DNA from: DATHGT01 sp035317605
GTDB lineage: Bacteria; Methylomirabilota; Methylomirabilia; Rokubacteriales; CSP1-6
DNA length: 8,081 bases
Direction: 5' to 3'
Assembly (NCBI GenBank): GCA_035317605.1
Contig: DATHGT010000359.1
Location: forward strand, 1 to 8,081
In this document: positions 1-6,240 of the stretch, piece after piece
How positions within the stretch are numbered: the first letter of the stretch is position 1
How the letters are laid out: each line of letters opens with the position of its first letter
Translations under genes and position numbers: made by a program
The notes under the pieces: generated by a model
The model's database searches: none
What the model was told of the DNA's origin: nothing
What the model saw: only the letters and a program-made list of their open reading frames with translations

Positions 1-77
1 GGGTCACCCGGTCCCACTCCCATCCCCCGCTCGCCCTCCCGCGGGTACCGGTTCTGGGGACTAGATCAGGAAGATTT

Positions 78-788
78 TCAGCAACTCGGTGGGGGGCGTC
101 GGGGAGGAGCGGCGATCGCTCCCCCCGACATCAATCGATAGGCGAGGCGGGTGAGCCAGTAGGCGTGGGAGCCGGCGGCGACGATGATCATCAGGATGGG
201 CAGGAGCGTGGGGGCGAAGGTGAGAGCGGCGATGAAGAGCAGGAGCATCGCGTAGAAGCCGTCGCGATTGCCGAGGGCGTCGAGGAAGCCGCCGACGCCG
301 CCGGCGGTGCTCCGGGGCGAGGTCTTCGCCATCATTGCGCTCACCACCACGCCGCTCGCGGCCAGCACGCCGAGGCCGATCCCCGCGCGGCCCGCCCTGG
401 CCTGAGCGGTCGCGCCCATCGCGAGCACGAGCAGCGCGTGAATCACGGTGTCGCTGGTCACGTCGAGCCATTCGCCGAGGCGTGACTCGCTATGGGTCAG
501 CCGGGCGACCTCGCCGTCGCTGTGATCGAGCACCACCGCCGCGGCGTACAGGACGAGTCCGGCCAGAGCGCTCCACGGGGTGGCGTGCCAGAAGCCCCAC
601 ACCGCGATCAAGCCCACGAGCAGGCTCGCGAGGCTGACCTCGTTCGCGGTGAGCCCGAGGGCCAGCGCGAGTCGGGTCAGCGGGCGCGCGAGCCGTCGAT
701 GGAAGATCGTGTCGAGCCGGCTGTCGATGGGGCTGCCCGCGCTGGCCGGGAGCGCCTCCGCGGGCGGCGCCGGTCGCGTGCGGATCAC
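78..788 (-). CDS. CDP-alcohol phosphatidyltransferase family membrane protein
   Basis: Members of this family move a phospho-alcohol from a CDP-activated donor to a lipid or polyol hydroxyl at the inner membrane. The 236-residue product carries the complete family signature at residues 88-113: D88, D91-G92, A95-R96, G105, D109 and D113 with the canonical spacing. These residues bind the metals and the CDP group. Several hydrophobic membrane segments surround the motif, at about 52-68, 73-87, 114-125, 132-149 and 176-205. The DGEVAR form of the motif resembles that of di-myo-inositol-phosphate-phosphate synthase-type enzymes, so an inositol-like substrate is possible but unproven. I chose the GTG at 788 because it overlaps the TGA of the upstream nucleotidyltransferase as GTGA. 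A longer version starting at 893 would add an Arg/Pro-rich tail lying entirely inside the neighbouring gene, so I rejected it. The coupling suggests that the neighbour makes its CDP-linked donor (inference). The true acceptor could be a glycerolipid or a hopanoid. Confidence 0.88.
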   Translation of the reverse strand: MIRTRPAPPAEALPASAGSPIDSRLDTIFHRRLARPLTRLALALGLTANEVSLASLLVGLIAVWGFWHATPWSALAGLVLYAAAVVLDHSDGEVARLTHSESRLGEWLDVTSDTVIHALLVLAMGATAQARAGRAGIGLGVLAASGVVVSAMMAKTSPRSTAGGVGGFLDALGNRDGFYAMLLLFIAALTFAPTLLPILMIIVAAGSHAYWLTRLAYRLMSGGAIAAPPRRPPPSC

Positions 789-1525
789 GCGCCGTCCAGC
801 TGGACGATGTGCGGGAGCACCTCGTCGCGGGCGCGGCGCAGATCCTCTGCGAAGTCGATCTCGGTCCAGGGGAGACCCGTGACGTCCACCCATCCCACGT
901 GGCGGGTGCCGACCAGCAGGTGCAGGGCGTCCTCGTACTCGTTGAGGCCGTCACCTTCCTTGATGACCTGCTCGAGCCGGCGCACCAGCTCCGGGCCCGC
1001 CTCGGCGCCGCACTTGAAGAAGCCGACGCCTTCGCCCACGTGCTCCCACGACTCCGGCACCACTTTCTTGCCCAGCGCGATCACGCGATCGCCGCGCAGG
1101 TAGTATTTGACCTCTTCGCCGGTGTCCTGGAACGCGCGGTCGACGAGGAACGCGCTCGGGGCCGTCGCCCCCACGAGGCGGCGGAGGAACTCGCGCGGGA
1201 ACAGCACGTCGGCGTCCATGATCAGCGCCGGCTCGCGCAGATGGGCGCGGGCGGCGTAGAGCGACAGCGCCGAGCCGCGCGTGTAGTCCGGGTTGTCCAC
1301 GTAGCGCACGCGCATGGCCCCGTGCTCGTCGCCGGCCAGCGCCCGCACCTGCTCGGCGAAGTGCCCGACGACCAGCACCGTGTCCCGCACCCCCACGCGC
1401 TCCAGCGCGGACAGCATGCGCGTGAGCAGGGGACGGTCGCCGACGTCCAGCAAGCACTTGTGGGTGTGGTCGGTGAGGGGGGCCAGCCGCCGCGCCACCC
1501 CCGCGGCCAGGATGATCGCCTTCAC
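785..1525 (-). CDS. Nucleotidyltransferase, probably a CTP-dependent alcohol-phosphate cytidylyltransferase (LicC/IPCT-like)
   Basis: This is a 246-residue Rossmann-like nucleotidyltransferase that activates a phosphorylated alcohol or sugar as an NDP derivative. The N terminus is MKAIILAAG followed by VARRLAPLT and K23, the nucleotide-binding loop and catalytic lysine. D104-A-D106 and E222-x-D224 are the expected metal-binding acids. The segment from Y75 to about Y90 (VDNPDY...SLY) and the WTEIDFAEDL ending resemble phosphocholine cytidylyltransferase LicC and inositol-1-phosphate cytidylyltransferase more than glucose-1-phosphate enzymes. Two departures from the usual signature are visible: the second glycine of GxGxR is alanine, and the proline before the catalytic lysine is histidine (H22-K23). 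The start codon is GTG, six bases after the mlaC stop, with a GAGGG ribosome site overlapping that stop. It overlaps the CDP-alcohol transferase gene by four bases, so the pair probably acts in sequence. CTP as donor and the identity of the alcohol are inferred; UTP or a sugar phosphate cannot be excluded. Confidence 0.87.
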   Translation of the reverse strand: MKAIILAAGVARRLAPLTDHTHKCLLDVGDRPLLTRMLSALERVGVRDTVLVVGHFAEQVRALAGDEHGAMRVRYVDNPDYTRGSALSLYAARAHLREPALIMDADVLFPREFLRRLVGATAPSAFLVDRAFQDTGEEVKYYLRGDRVIALGKKVVPESWEHVGEGVGFFKCGAEAGPELVRRLEQVIKEGDGLNEYEDALHLLVGTRHVGWVDVTGLPWTEIDFAEDLRRARDEVLPHIVQLDGA

Positions 1526-1531
1526 GCGCCC

Positions 1532-2182
1532 TCAGCCTCGCGGGTGCGGGCTCGACGAGGTCCGGCGCTGGTCGTCCGAGAACTCGGCCTGCTTGGTCTT
1601 CATCTTGCGCACGAGCTCCTGGTACGACGAGGTCTGGATGATCTTGTTGAACTGGGTCCGATAGTTCGCGATCAGGCTGACCCCCTCGATGATCACGTCG
1701 TAGACCAGCCAGCGGTCGCCGTGCTTGTACATCTTGTAGTCGACGGGGATCTCGGTGCCGTGCTTGGTGGCGATCCGCGTGCGCACCGTGGCCTGGTCGC
1801 CCTCGATGGTGTCGCCGAGGTAGGCGATCTTTTCGCCGCTGTAGAGCTCGATCTTCGAGAGATACGAGCGCTCGAGCAGGTTGGCGAACAGATCCACGAA
1901 TTCCTTGCGCTCGGCCGGCGTCCGCGGCGGCCAGTGCCGCCCCAGCGACCGCTTGGCCGTCTCGGTGAAGTCGAAAATATCCTCGGCGATCTTCCGGACG
2001 GCGGCCCGCCGCTCCCGGGCCTTGCCTTCCTTCTTGAGATCGGGCTCCTCGAGGGTCTTCACGACCCGGTCGATCTGAATCCGCAGCACATCAGTCGGCG
2101 CTCCCGCCCACCCGGCGCGGACGACCAGGAGACTCACCACGAGGGCAACCGCGCCCAGAACGCGGCGGCGGTATCGAATCAT
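1532..2182 (-). CDS. mlaC: MlaC/Ttg2D (HpnM-like) periplasmic phospholipid-binding protein
   Basis: This 216-residue protein belongs to the MlaC/Ttg2D family, soluble periplasmic carriers that pass lipid between the outer membrane and the MlaFEDB inner-membrane complex. A Sec signal peptide is clear: arginines at 3-7, a hydrophobic core at about 8-21, and a probable cleavage after AGWA (residue 26) or just beyond. Family hallmarks include the DFTETAKRSLGRHW stretch followed by TPAERKEFVDLF and LLERSY, then the C-terminal DRWLVYDVIIEGVSLIANYR block. The ATG is preceded by a strong AGGAGG (2188-2193) five bases away, the best ribosome site in the operon. The last 15 or so residues are polar, Arg/Ser-rich and probably disordered. 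HpnM, known from hopanoid clusters, is a member of this same family. Because shc heads this operon, the carrier may handle hopanoids as well as, or instead of, phospholipids (inference). Confidence 0.92.
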   Translation of the reverse strand: MIRYRRRVLGAVALVVSLLVVRAGWAGAPTDVLRIQIDRVVKTLEEPDLKKEGKARERRAAVRKIAEDIFDFTETAKRSLGRHWPPRTPAERKEFVDLFANLLERSYLSKIELYSGEKIAYLGDTIEGDQATVRTRIATKHGTEIPVDYKMYKHGDRWLVYDVIIEGVSLIANYRTQFNKIIQTSSYQELVRKMKTKQAEFSDDQRRTSSSPHPRG

Positions 2183-2224
2183 CCGAACCTCCTCTGCATC
2201 ACGTGGCCTCTCACCCCCCGGCCC

Positions 2225-2665
2225 TCACACCTTGCCGAAAATGTACTTCGAGATCAGCTCCTCGAGGTCGATCGGAGCCTCGACCTCCCGGATGCGTCCA
2301 TTGGGGGGAATGATCTTGTCCGAGCCGCCCGGACTGATGCGGATGTACTTCTCCCCGATCAAGCCCTTGGTCTTGATCGAGGCGATCGAATCGTCCTGAA
2401 GCTTCACGCCGCCGTTCAGCCGCAACGTCACGCGCGCCTGATAGTCGGCGAGCCCGATCGCCTCGACGCGGCCGATCAGCACGCCCGCGATCTCGACGCC
2501 GGACCCCGCCTTCAACCCGCCGACCGACGGGAAATCGGCGGTCACGAGATATCCCGTCCCGCCCAGGAACGAAACCCTGCCGAGTCTAATCGAAAGGTAT
2601 CCCAATGCCAAGATACCGAGCACCAGGAACATCCCCACCGCGACGTTGACCTTGGTACGTTCCAT
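2225..2665 (-). CDS. mlaD: MlaD-type MCE-domain lipid transport protein
   Basis: This is the 146-residue MCE-domain subunit of an Mla transporter. In E. coli, MlaD forms a hexameric ring on the periplasmic face of MlaFE and carries lipid through its central pore. The product has one N-terminal membrane anchor (about residues 8-26, ending near SIRLG) and a single MCE domain at about 38-115. Recognisable pieces are the FPSVGGLKAGSGVEIAGV block, G-R-V, and IKTKGLIGEKYIRI. The C terminus DLEELISKYIFGKV matches the helix that follows the domain. It lacks the long acidic/proline tail of the E. coli protein, so it is shorter than the roughly 180-residue reference. The ATG at 2665 sits 11 bases after the mlaF stop, with a GAGGGG ribosome site in between. 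The same frame stays open far upstream through mlaF, but that upstream reading is an out-of-frame shadow. Confidence 0.92.
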   Translation of the reverse strand: MERTKVNVAVGMFLVLGILALGYLSIRLGRVSFLGGTGYLVTADFPSVGGLKAGSGVEIAGVLIGRVEAIGLADYQARVTLRLNGGVKLQDDSIASIKTKGLIGEKYIRISPGGSDKIIPPNGRIREVEAPIDLEELISKYIFGKV

Positions 2666-2676
2666 CTCACGCCCCT

Positions 2677-3414
2677 CTAGATACGGACTTCGGGCTCTCC
2701 CCGGATGAACTGTTGCACGATCGGATTGGTCGAGGCCTGGATCTCCTCGGGCCGCCCGATCTCGACGATCCGGCCCTCGTGGAGCATGGCCACCGTGTCG
2801 GCGAGCTGGAAGATCTCCGGGATCTCGTGGCTCACCACCACCGCCGTGAACCGGAGCCGCCGGTGCAGCTCGCCGATCAGCCCGTGGATCGTGTTGACGA
2901 GGATGGGGTCGAGCCCGGTGGTGGGCTCGTCGAAGAACACCACGGCCGGCTCCGTCACCAGGGCGCGGGCGATGGCCACGCGTTTGCGCATGCCGCCCGA
3001 GACCTCCGCCGGGTACTTGTCGCCCACGTCGTCCAGCCCCACCTGCTCGAGTCCGCGGGTCACGCGGGCCGCGATTTCCGAGCGGGTCAGGCGCGTCTTC
3101 TCTCGCAGCGGGAAGGCGACGTTCCCCGCGCACGTCAGCGAGTCGAAGAGGGCGCCGCCCTGGAACACCACGCCGTAGCGCTCGCGTACCCGGTCGAAGG
3201 CCCGGCTCCTGAGATCGGTCACGTCCACGCCGTCGATCACGATGCGCCCGGCGTCGGGACGGACGAGCCCCAGCAGGTGCCGGAGGAAGACCGATTTGCC
3301 GCCGCCGCTCCGGCCGATGATGATCGTGATCGAGCCGTCGGGAACTTCGAGGTCGATCCCGCGCAGCACCGCCTGGCGGCCGAACGACTTGGTGAGCCCC
3401 TGGACTTTGATCAT
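2677..3414 (-). CDS. mlaF: MlaF-type ABC transporter ATP-binding protein
   Basis: This is the 245-residue cytoplasmic ATPase of an Mla lipid ABC transporter. All nucleotide-binding motifs are intact: Walker A GRSGGGKS at 34-41, Q-loop Q85, signature SGGMRKR at 139-145, Walker B VVFFDE at 158-163 followed by PTTGLD, and H-loop H196. The SGGMRKR form of the signature and the GRSGGGKS P-loop are typical of the MlaF/Ttg2A/Mkl group rather than of importers. It powers lipid movement through MlaE. The start at 3414 (MIKVQGLTKSFG) matches the normal N terminus of the family. A 40-bp degenerate duplication immediately upstream places a second ATG at 3454 in another frame. No strong Shine-Dalgarno sequence precedes either ATG; only a loose GAGACGAG is seen before 3414. 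A 100-base gap separates it from mlaE, while mlaD follows 11 bases downstream. Confidence 0.95.
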   Translation of the reverse strand: MIKVQGLTKSFGRQAVLRGIDLEVPDGSITIIIGRSGGGKSVFLRHLLGLVRPDAGRIVIDGVDVTDLRSRAFDRVRERYGVVFQGGALFDSLTCAGNVAFPLREKTRLTRSEIAARVTRGLEQVGLDDVGDKYPAEVSGGMRKRVAIARALVTEPAVVFFDEPTTGLDPILVNTIHGLIGELHRRLRFTAVVVSHEIPEIFQLADTVAMLHEGRIVEIGRPEEIQASTNPIVQQFIRGEPEVRI

Positions 3415-3472
3415 TGAAGGGCTCGTCTCGCCGCGGGGCGCGGATTTCGATCATTGAAGGGTTCGGTTCGCC
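3402..3472 (-). repeat. Degenerate 40-bp tandem duplication over the mlaF start
   Basis: Two adjacent copies with a period of 40 bases lie at 3433-3472 and 3393-3432 on the minus strand. By hand alignment they match at 26 of the first 31 bases, including an exact 13-base core GATCATTGAAGGG (plus-strand reading) at 3409-3421 and 3449-3461. Each copy carries CCCTTCAATGATC and thus an ATG: 3414, the real mlaF start, and 3454, a duplicate. The duplicate is followed by codons for MIEIR, resembling the MIKVQ of mlaF, so the duplicated unit includes the first codons of the gene. Because 40 is not a multiple of three, the upstream ATG opens a different frame. Confidence 0.75.
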
Positions 3473-3514
3473 GTCCGAGCACGGCTCGCCTCACACGGCG
3501 TCTCAAGGCCACGA

Positions 3515-4309
3515 TCACGGCAGCACCGAGCCGAGGAAGTAGTCCCAGACCAGGATGAGCACCGAGGAGAGCACCACGGCCTGGGTGGTGGCGCGGGCCA
3601 CGCCTTCGGCGCCGTGGCCCACGTGGAATCCCTTGTACGTGCAGACCCACGTCACCAGGACGCCGAACGACACCGACTTCCAGAAGCCGAGCATGATGTC
3701 CTTCATGTCCACGAACGTCTGCATCTCGCCGAAGTAGGTGCCCTCGGAGAGACCGAGCAGCTCGACCCCGACCAGGTAGCCGCCGAAGATCCCCACCGCG
3801 TCGAACAGCGCGGTCATGAGCGGAAACGTCACCACACCGGCCAGCATCGACGGCGCGGTCAGGTACCGGAACGGGTTCAGCGCCATCACGGTCAGCGCGT
3901 CGATCTGCTCGGTGATGCGCATGATCCCGAGCTCGGCGGTCAACGCCGAGCCGGCGCGTCCGGTGACCATCAGCGCGGACAGCACGGGCCCGAGCTCGCG
4001 GATCAGCGACAGCGCGACCGCCGGTCCCAGGAACGCCTCCGACCCGAAGCGGGAGAGCGTGAAGTAGATCTGAAGCCCCAGCACCATGCCGGTGAAGGCG
4101 CCGGTGAGGAGAATGATCAAGAGCGAGCGGAAGCCGATGTAGTTGATGCGGTCGACGAACGCGCGGAACTTGAAGGGCGGGGTGACGATGGTGGCCAGCG
4201 CCTGGAGAAAGAACGTCCCGAAGCGGCCCAGCGAGACCACGATGTCGATCGCCCACCGACCGAGGGCGTCGAAGGGGACCAGGGCCCGCGGAAAGGGACG
4301 CTCAGCCAT
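3515..4309 (-). CDS. mlaE: MlaE-type ABC transporter permease
   Basis: This 264-residue integral membrane permease of the MlaE/Ttg2B family forms the inner-membrane channel that works with the MlaF ATPase and MlaD ring. The length matches single-domain MlaE (about 260 residues); there is no fused N-terminal STAS domain. Hydrophobic segments alternate along the protein, for example around 58-80, 95-118, 150-180, 198-213 and 240-260. The family core is visible in the central third: ALSLIRELGPVLSAL, then GRAGSALTAELG, then MRITEQIDAL and ALNPFRYL. An N-terminal amphipathic stretch (GRFGTFFLQAL) precedes the first membrane segment, as in E. coli MlaE. The ATG overlaps the end of shc by eight bases with no clear ribosome site of its own, suggesting translational coupling to the cyclase. 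It is the first transporter gene after shc. MlaF lies 100 bases downstream. Confidence 0.94.
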   Translation of the reverse strand: MAERPFPRALVPFDALGRWAIDIVVSLGRFGTFFLQALATIVTPPFKFRAFVDRINYIGFRSLLIILLTGAFTGMVLGLQIYFTLSRFGSEAFLGPAVALSLIRELGPVLSALMVTGRAGSALTAELGIMRITEQIDALTVMALNPFRYLTAPSMLAGVVTFPLMTALFDAVGIFGGYLVGVELLGLSEGTYFGEMQTFVDMKDIMLGFWKSVSFGVLVTWVCTYKGFHVGHGAEGVARATTQAVVLSSVLILVWDYFLGSVLP

Positions 4310-6221
4310 GCACGGCGCGGCGGTACACGCCGAGCGCCCACAGCGGGAAGTATTTCGCGTAAAGGTGGTACTGCAGCATGAACACGCGCGGGAACCCGGT
4401 GCCGTTCCACCACGCGTCGTCCCACGCGCCGTCCTCCCGCTGCGTCCGCAGGAGATACGCGACCCCGCGCTCGACCGCCGTCGAGCGCGCCTGGCCGGCC
4501 GCCAGCAACGCGAGCACGGCCCACGCGGTCTGCGACGGCGTCGACGGGCCGACGCCCGCCAGCTCGGGACGGTCGTAGCTCTCGCACGTCTCGCCCCAGC
4601 CGTCGTCCGCGTTCTGGTGGGCCTGGAGCCAGCGGATCGCGCGCTGCACGTAGTCCTGCGTCATGTCCTCGCCGATGGCCTGGAGCCCGCGGAACACCGA
4701 CCACGTCCCGTAGATGTAGTTGACGCCCCAGCGTCCGAACCAGGGCCCGTCGTCGCGCTGCGTGCGCCGGATGAACGCGCGCGCGCGCCGTACCGTCTCA
4801 CTGTCGCGATCGTAGCCGAACGTTCCCAGCATCTCGAGCCCTCGCCCGGTGAGGTCTTCCGTCGAGGGATCGAGCAGCGCGCCGTGGTCGGCGAACGGGA
4901 TGTTGTTGAGGTAGAGCTGGTCGTTGTCGGCGTCGAAGGACGCCCAGCCGCCGTCCCGTCCCTGCATGCCCAGAAACCACCCGAGCCCGCGCTCCTTGGC
5001 GACGCGGACACGGTCGGCGTCGAGACCGACGATCTTCTCCAGCCCCATCAGCACCATCGCGGTGTCGTCGAGGTCGGGATAGTAGTCGTTGGCGTACTGA
5101 AACGCCCAGCCGCCGGGCTGCACGTACGGCCGCTTGACCTGCCAGTCGCCGGGACCGAGGACCTGCCGCGCGAGCAGCCATTCCGCGGCGTGATGCAGCG
5201 CCGGATGATCGGGCGGAAGCCCGCTCTCCACCAGCGCGTTGACGACGAGCGAGGTGTCCCACACCGGCGACGGACAGGGCTGGTAGTGCAGGCCGTCCCC
5301 GTCCTCGGTCGCGAGCGCCTCGATCTCCTTGATCTGCCCGAGCACCAGAGGATGGTCATCGGCATAACCGAGCAGGCGCATGGCAAGGATCGAGTTGGCC
5401 ATCGCGGGATAGATGCCGCCGAGGCCGCCGGGCAGGGCGAGCCGCTCTTCCAGCCACAGCCGGGCCGCTTCCACGGCGCGCCGGCGCAGCGGGCGCGGAG
5501 AGAAGCGCTCCCAGATCTTGAGCCCATCGTCCGCGGCCAGGAAGAAATTCTTCCAGAGCAGCCCGCGCCAGGACCACGGTTTCGGTCTGCGGTCGAACCG
5601 GAGGCTGGCCTTCTCTCGGGGCACCGGCCACAGCTCGTCGAGCGAGCGCGACGAGGGCAGGTAGGTGACGGGCTTTCGGTCCAGGATGACGAGCAGAGGC
5701 ACGATGACCGTGCGCGACCAGTAGGAGACGTCGTACAGGCTGAACAGGAACCACCGCGGCGACAGGATGATCTCCACCGGCATCGCCGGCACGCCGTTCC
5801 AGTCGTACTCGCCGAACAGGGCCAGCAGGATCTTCGTGAAGACGTCGGCCTTGACGGGCCCCCCCAGCTCGAGGATGCGCGCGCGCGCGCGGACCATGGC
5901 GGGATCGTCGACCGGCACGTCCGCCATCTTCATGGCGAAGTACGCCTTGATCGTCGCCGAGAGGTTCGTGGGGCCGCCCGCGAACAGGGTGAAGCCGCCG
6001 TCGGGCCGCTGCCGACTCCTGAAGTAGCGGACCGCCTTGCGCTCCCGCTCTTTGTTCACCCGGTCGATCAGGTGACACAGCAGCAGGTATTCGGACGTGA
6101 TCGTGGTGTTGGCTTCGAGCTGGCCGACCCAGTGGCCGTCCGCCGCCTGGGCGCCGAGCAGGAGAGCCTGGGCGCGGGAAATGGCCGAGTCGAGGGCCGT
6201 CACGGGACCGGATGGTAACAT
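4302..6221 (-). CDS. shc: Squalene-hopene cyclase
   Basis: This 639-residue membrane-associated cyclase converts squalene to hopene/diplopterol, the committed step of hopanoid synthesis (also called HpnF). The catalytic DxDD motif is DLDD at 383-386, and its third aspartate-rich position D385 is the expected acid. Repeated QW motifs run through the protein: QAADGHW, QRPDGGF, QGRDGGW, QRDDGPW, QNADDGW and QREDGAW. By remembered alignment to the 631-residue Alicyclobacillus enzyme, E44, W168, F374, F610, Y618 and Y621 match the active-site residues E45, W169, F365, F601, Y609 and Y612. F429 replaces Y420 and R460 replaces H451; I believe both are common outside that genus. The ATG at 6221 is the start chosen. 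It has no close ribosome site, only an AGGAG about 25 bases upstream. The gene heads the leftward operon and overlaps mlaE by eight bases. Confidence 0.96.
   Translation of the reverse strand: MLPSGPVTALDSAISRAQALLLGAQAADGHWVGQLEANTTITSEYLLLCHLIDRVNKERERKAVRYFRSRQRPDGGFTLFAGGPTNLSATIKAYFAMKMADVPVDDPAMVRARARILELGGPVKADVFTKILLALFGEYDWNGVPAMPVEIILSPRWFLFSLYDVSYWSRTVIVPLLVILDRKPVTYLPSSRSLDELWPVPREKASLRFDRRPKPWSWRGLLWKNFFLAADDGLKIWERFSPRPLRRRAVEAARLWLEERLALPGGLGGIYPAMANSILAMRLLGYADDHPLVLGQIKEIEALATEDGDGLHYQPCPSPVWDTSLVVNALVESGLPPDHPALHHAAEWLLARQVLGPGDWQVKRPYVQPGGWAFQYANDYYPDLDDTAMVLMGLEKIVGLDADRVRVAKERGLGWFLGMQGRDGGWASFDADNDQLYLNNIPFADHGALLDPSTEDLTGRGLEMLGTFGYDRDSETVRRARAFIRRTQRDDGPWFGRWGVNYIYGTWSVFRGLQAIGEDMTQDYVQRAIRWLQAHQNADDGWGETCESYDRPELAGVGPSTPSQTAWAVLALLAAGQARSTAVERGVAYLLRTQREDGAWDDAWWNGTGFPRVFMLQYHLYAKYFPLWALGVYRRAVHG
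5877..5890. repeat. Alternating GC dinucleotide tract within shc
   Basis: Seven consecutive GC dinucleotides lie inside the shc coding region, where the minus strand encodes the RARAR stretch near residue 111. A second alternating tract of 13 bases lies at 4776-4788 in the same gene, again at an Arg-Ala repeat (RARAF, near residue 480). Both are explained by alternating CGC and GCG codons in a GC-rich gene. They may be slippage-prone or able to adopt Z-DNA, but no regulatory role is evident. Confidence 0.6.
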
Positions 6222-6240
6222 GCGGATTCGCGGCCCAAAA

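Noticed and set aside
1..77. A possible next gene start on the minus strand (ATG at 23, preceded by G-rich bases) in the left-edge spacer
   Set aside because: Only seven codons are visible before the window ends, and the G-rich stretch is not a specific ribosome site. No terminator hairpin with a T-run is evident either; I see only an 8-base CCCGCGGG palindrome.
789..893. An upstream start for the CDP-alcohol transferase at 893
   Set aside because: The extra 35 residues are an Arg/Pro-rich out-of-frame reading of the neighbouring nucleotidyltransferase. The GTG at 788 gives a standard 4-base overlap.
809..2680. A plus-strand open frame of about 620 codons opposite the nucleotidyltransferase, mlaC and mlaD
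   Set aside because: It spans several well-supported minus-strand genes and their junctions, and its composition is low in complexity and lacks any domain signature.
2225..3454. A 409-codon reading that would fuse an N-terminal extension to MlaD
   Set aside because: The first roughly 260 codons are mlaF read in the wrong frame. MlaD has its own ATG at 2665 with a ribosome site, and its family N terminus begins there.
4143..6218. A very long plus-strand open frame (about 690 codons) opposite shc and mlaE
   Set aside because: It is antisense to genes with full family motifs, and its translation is rich in Arg/Ala/Pro/His/Gln with no recognisable domain. This is typical of mirror frames in GC-rich coding DNA.
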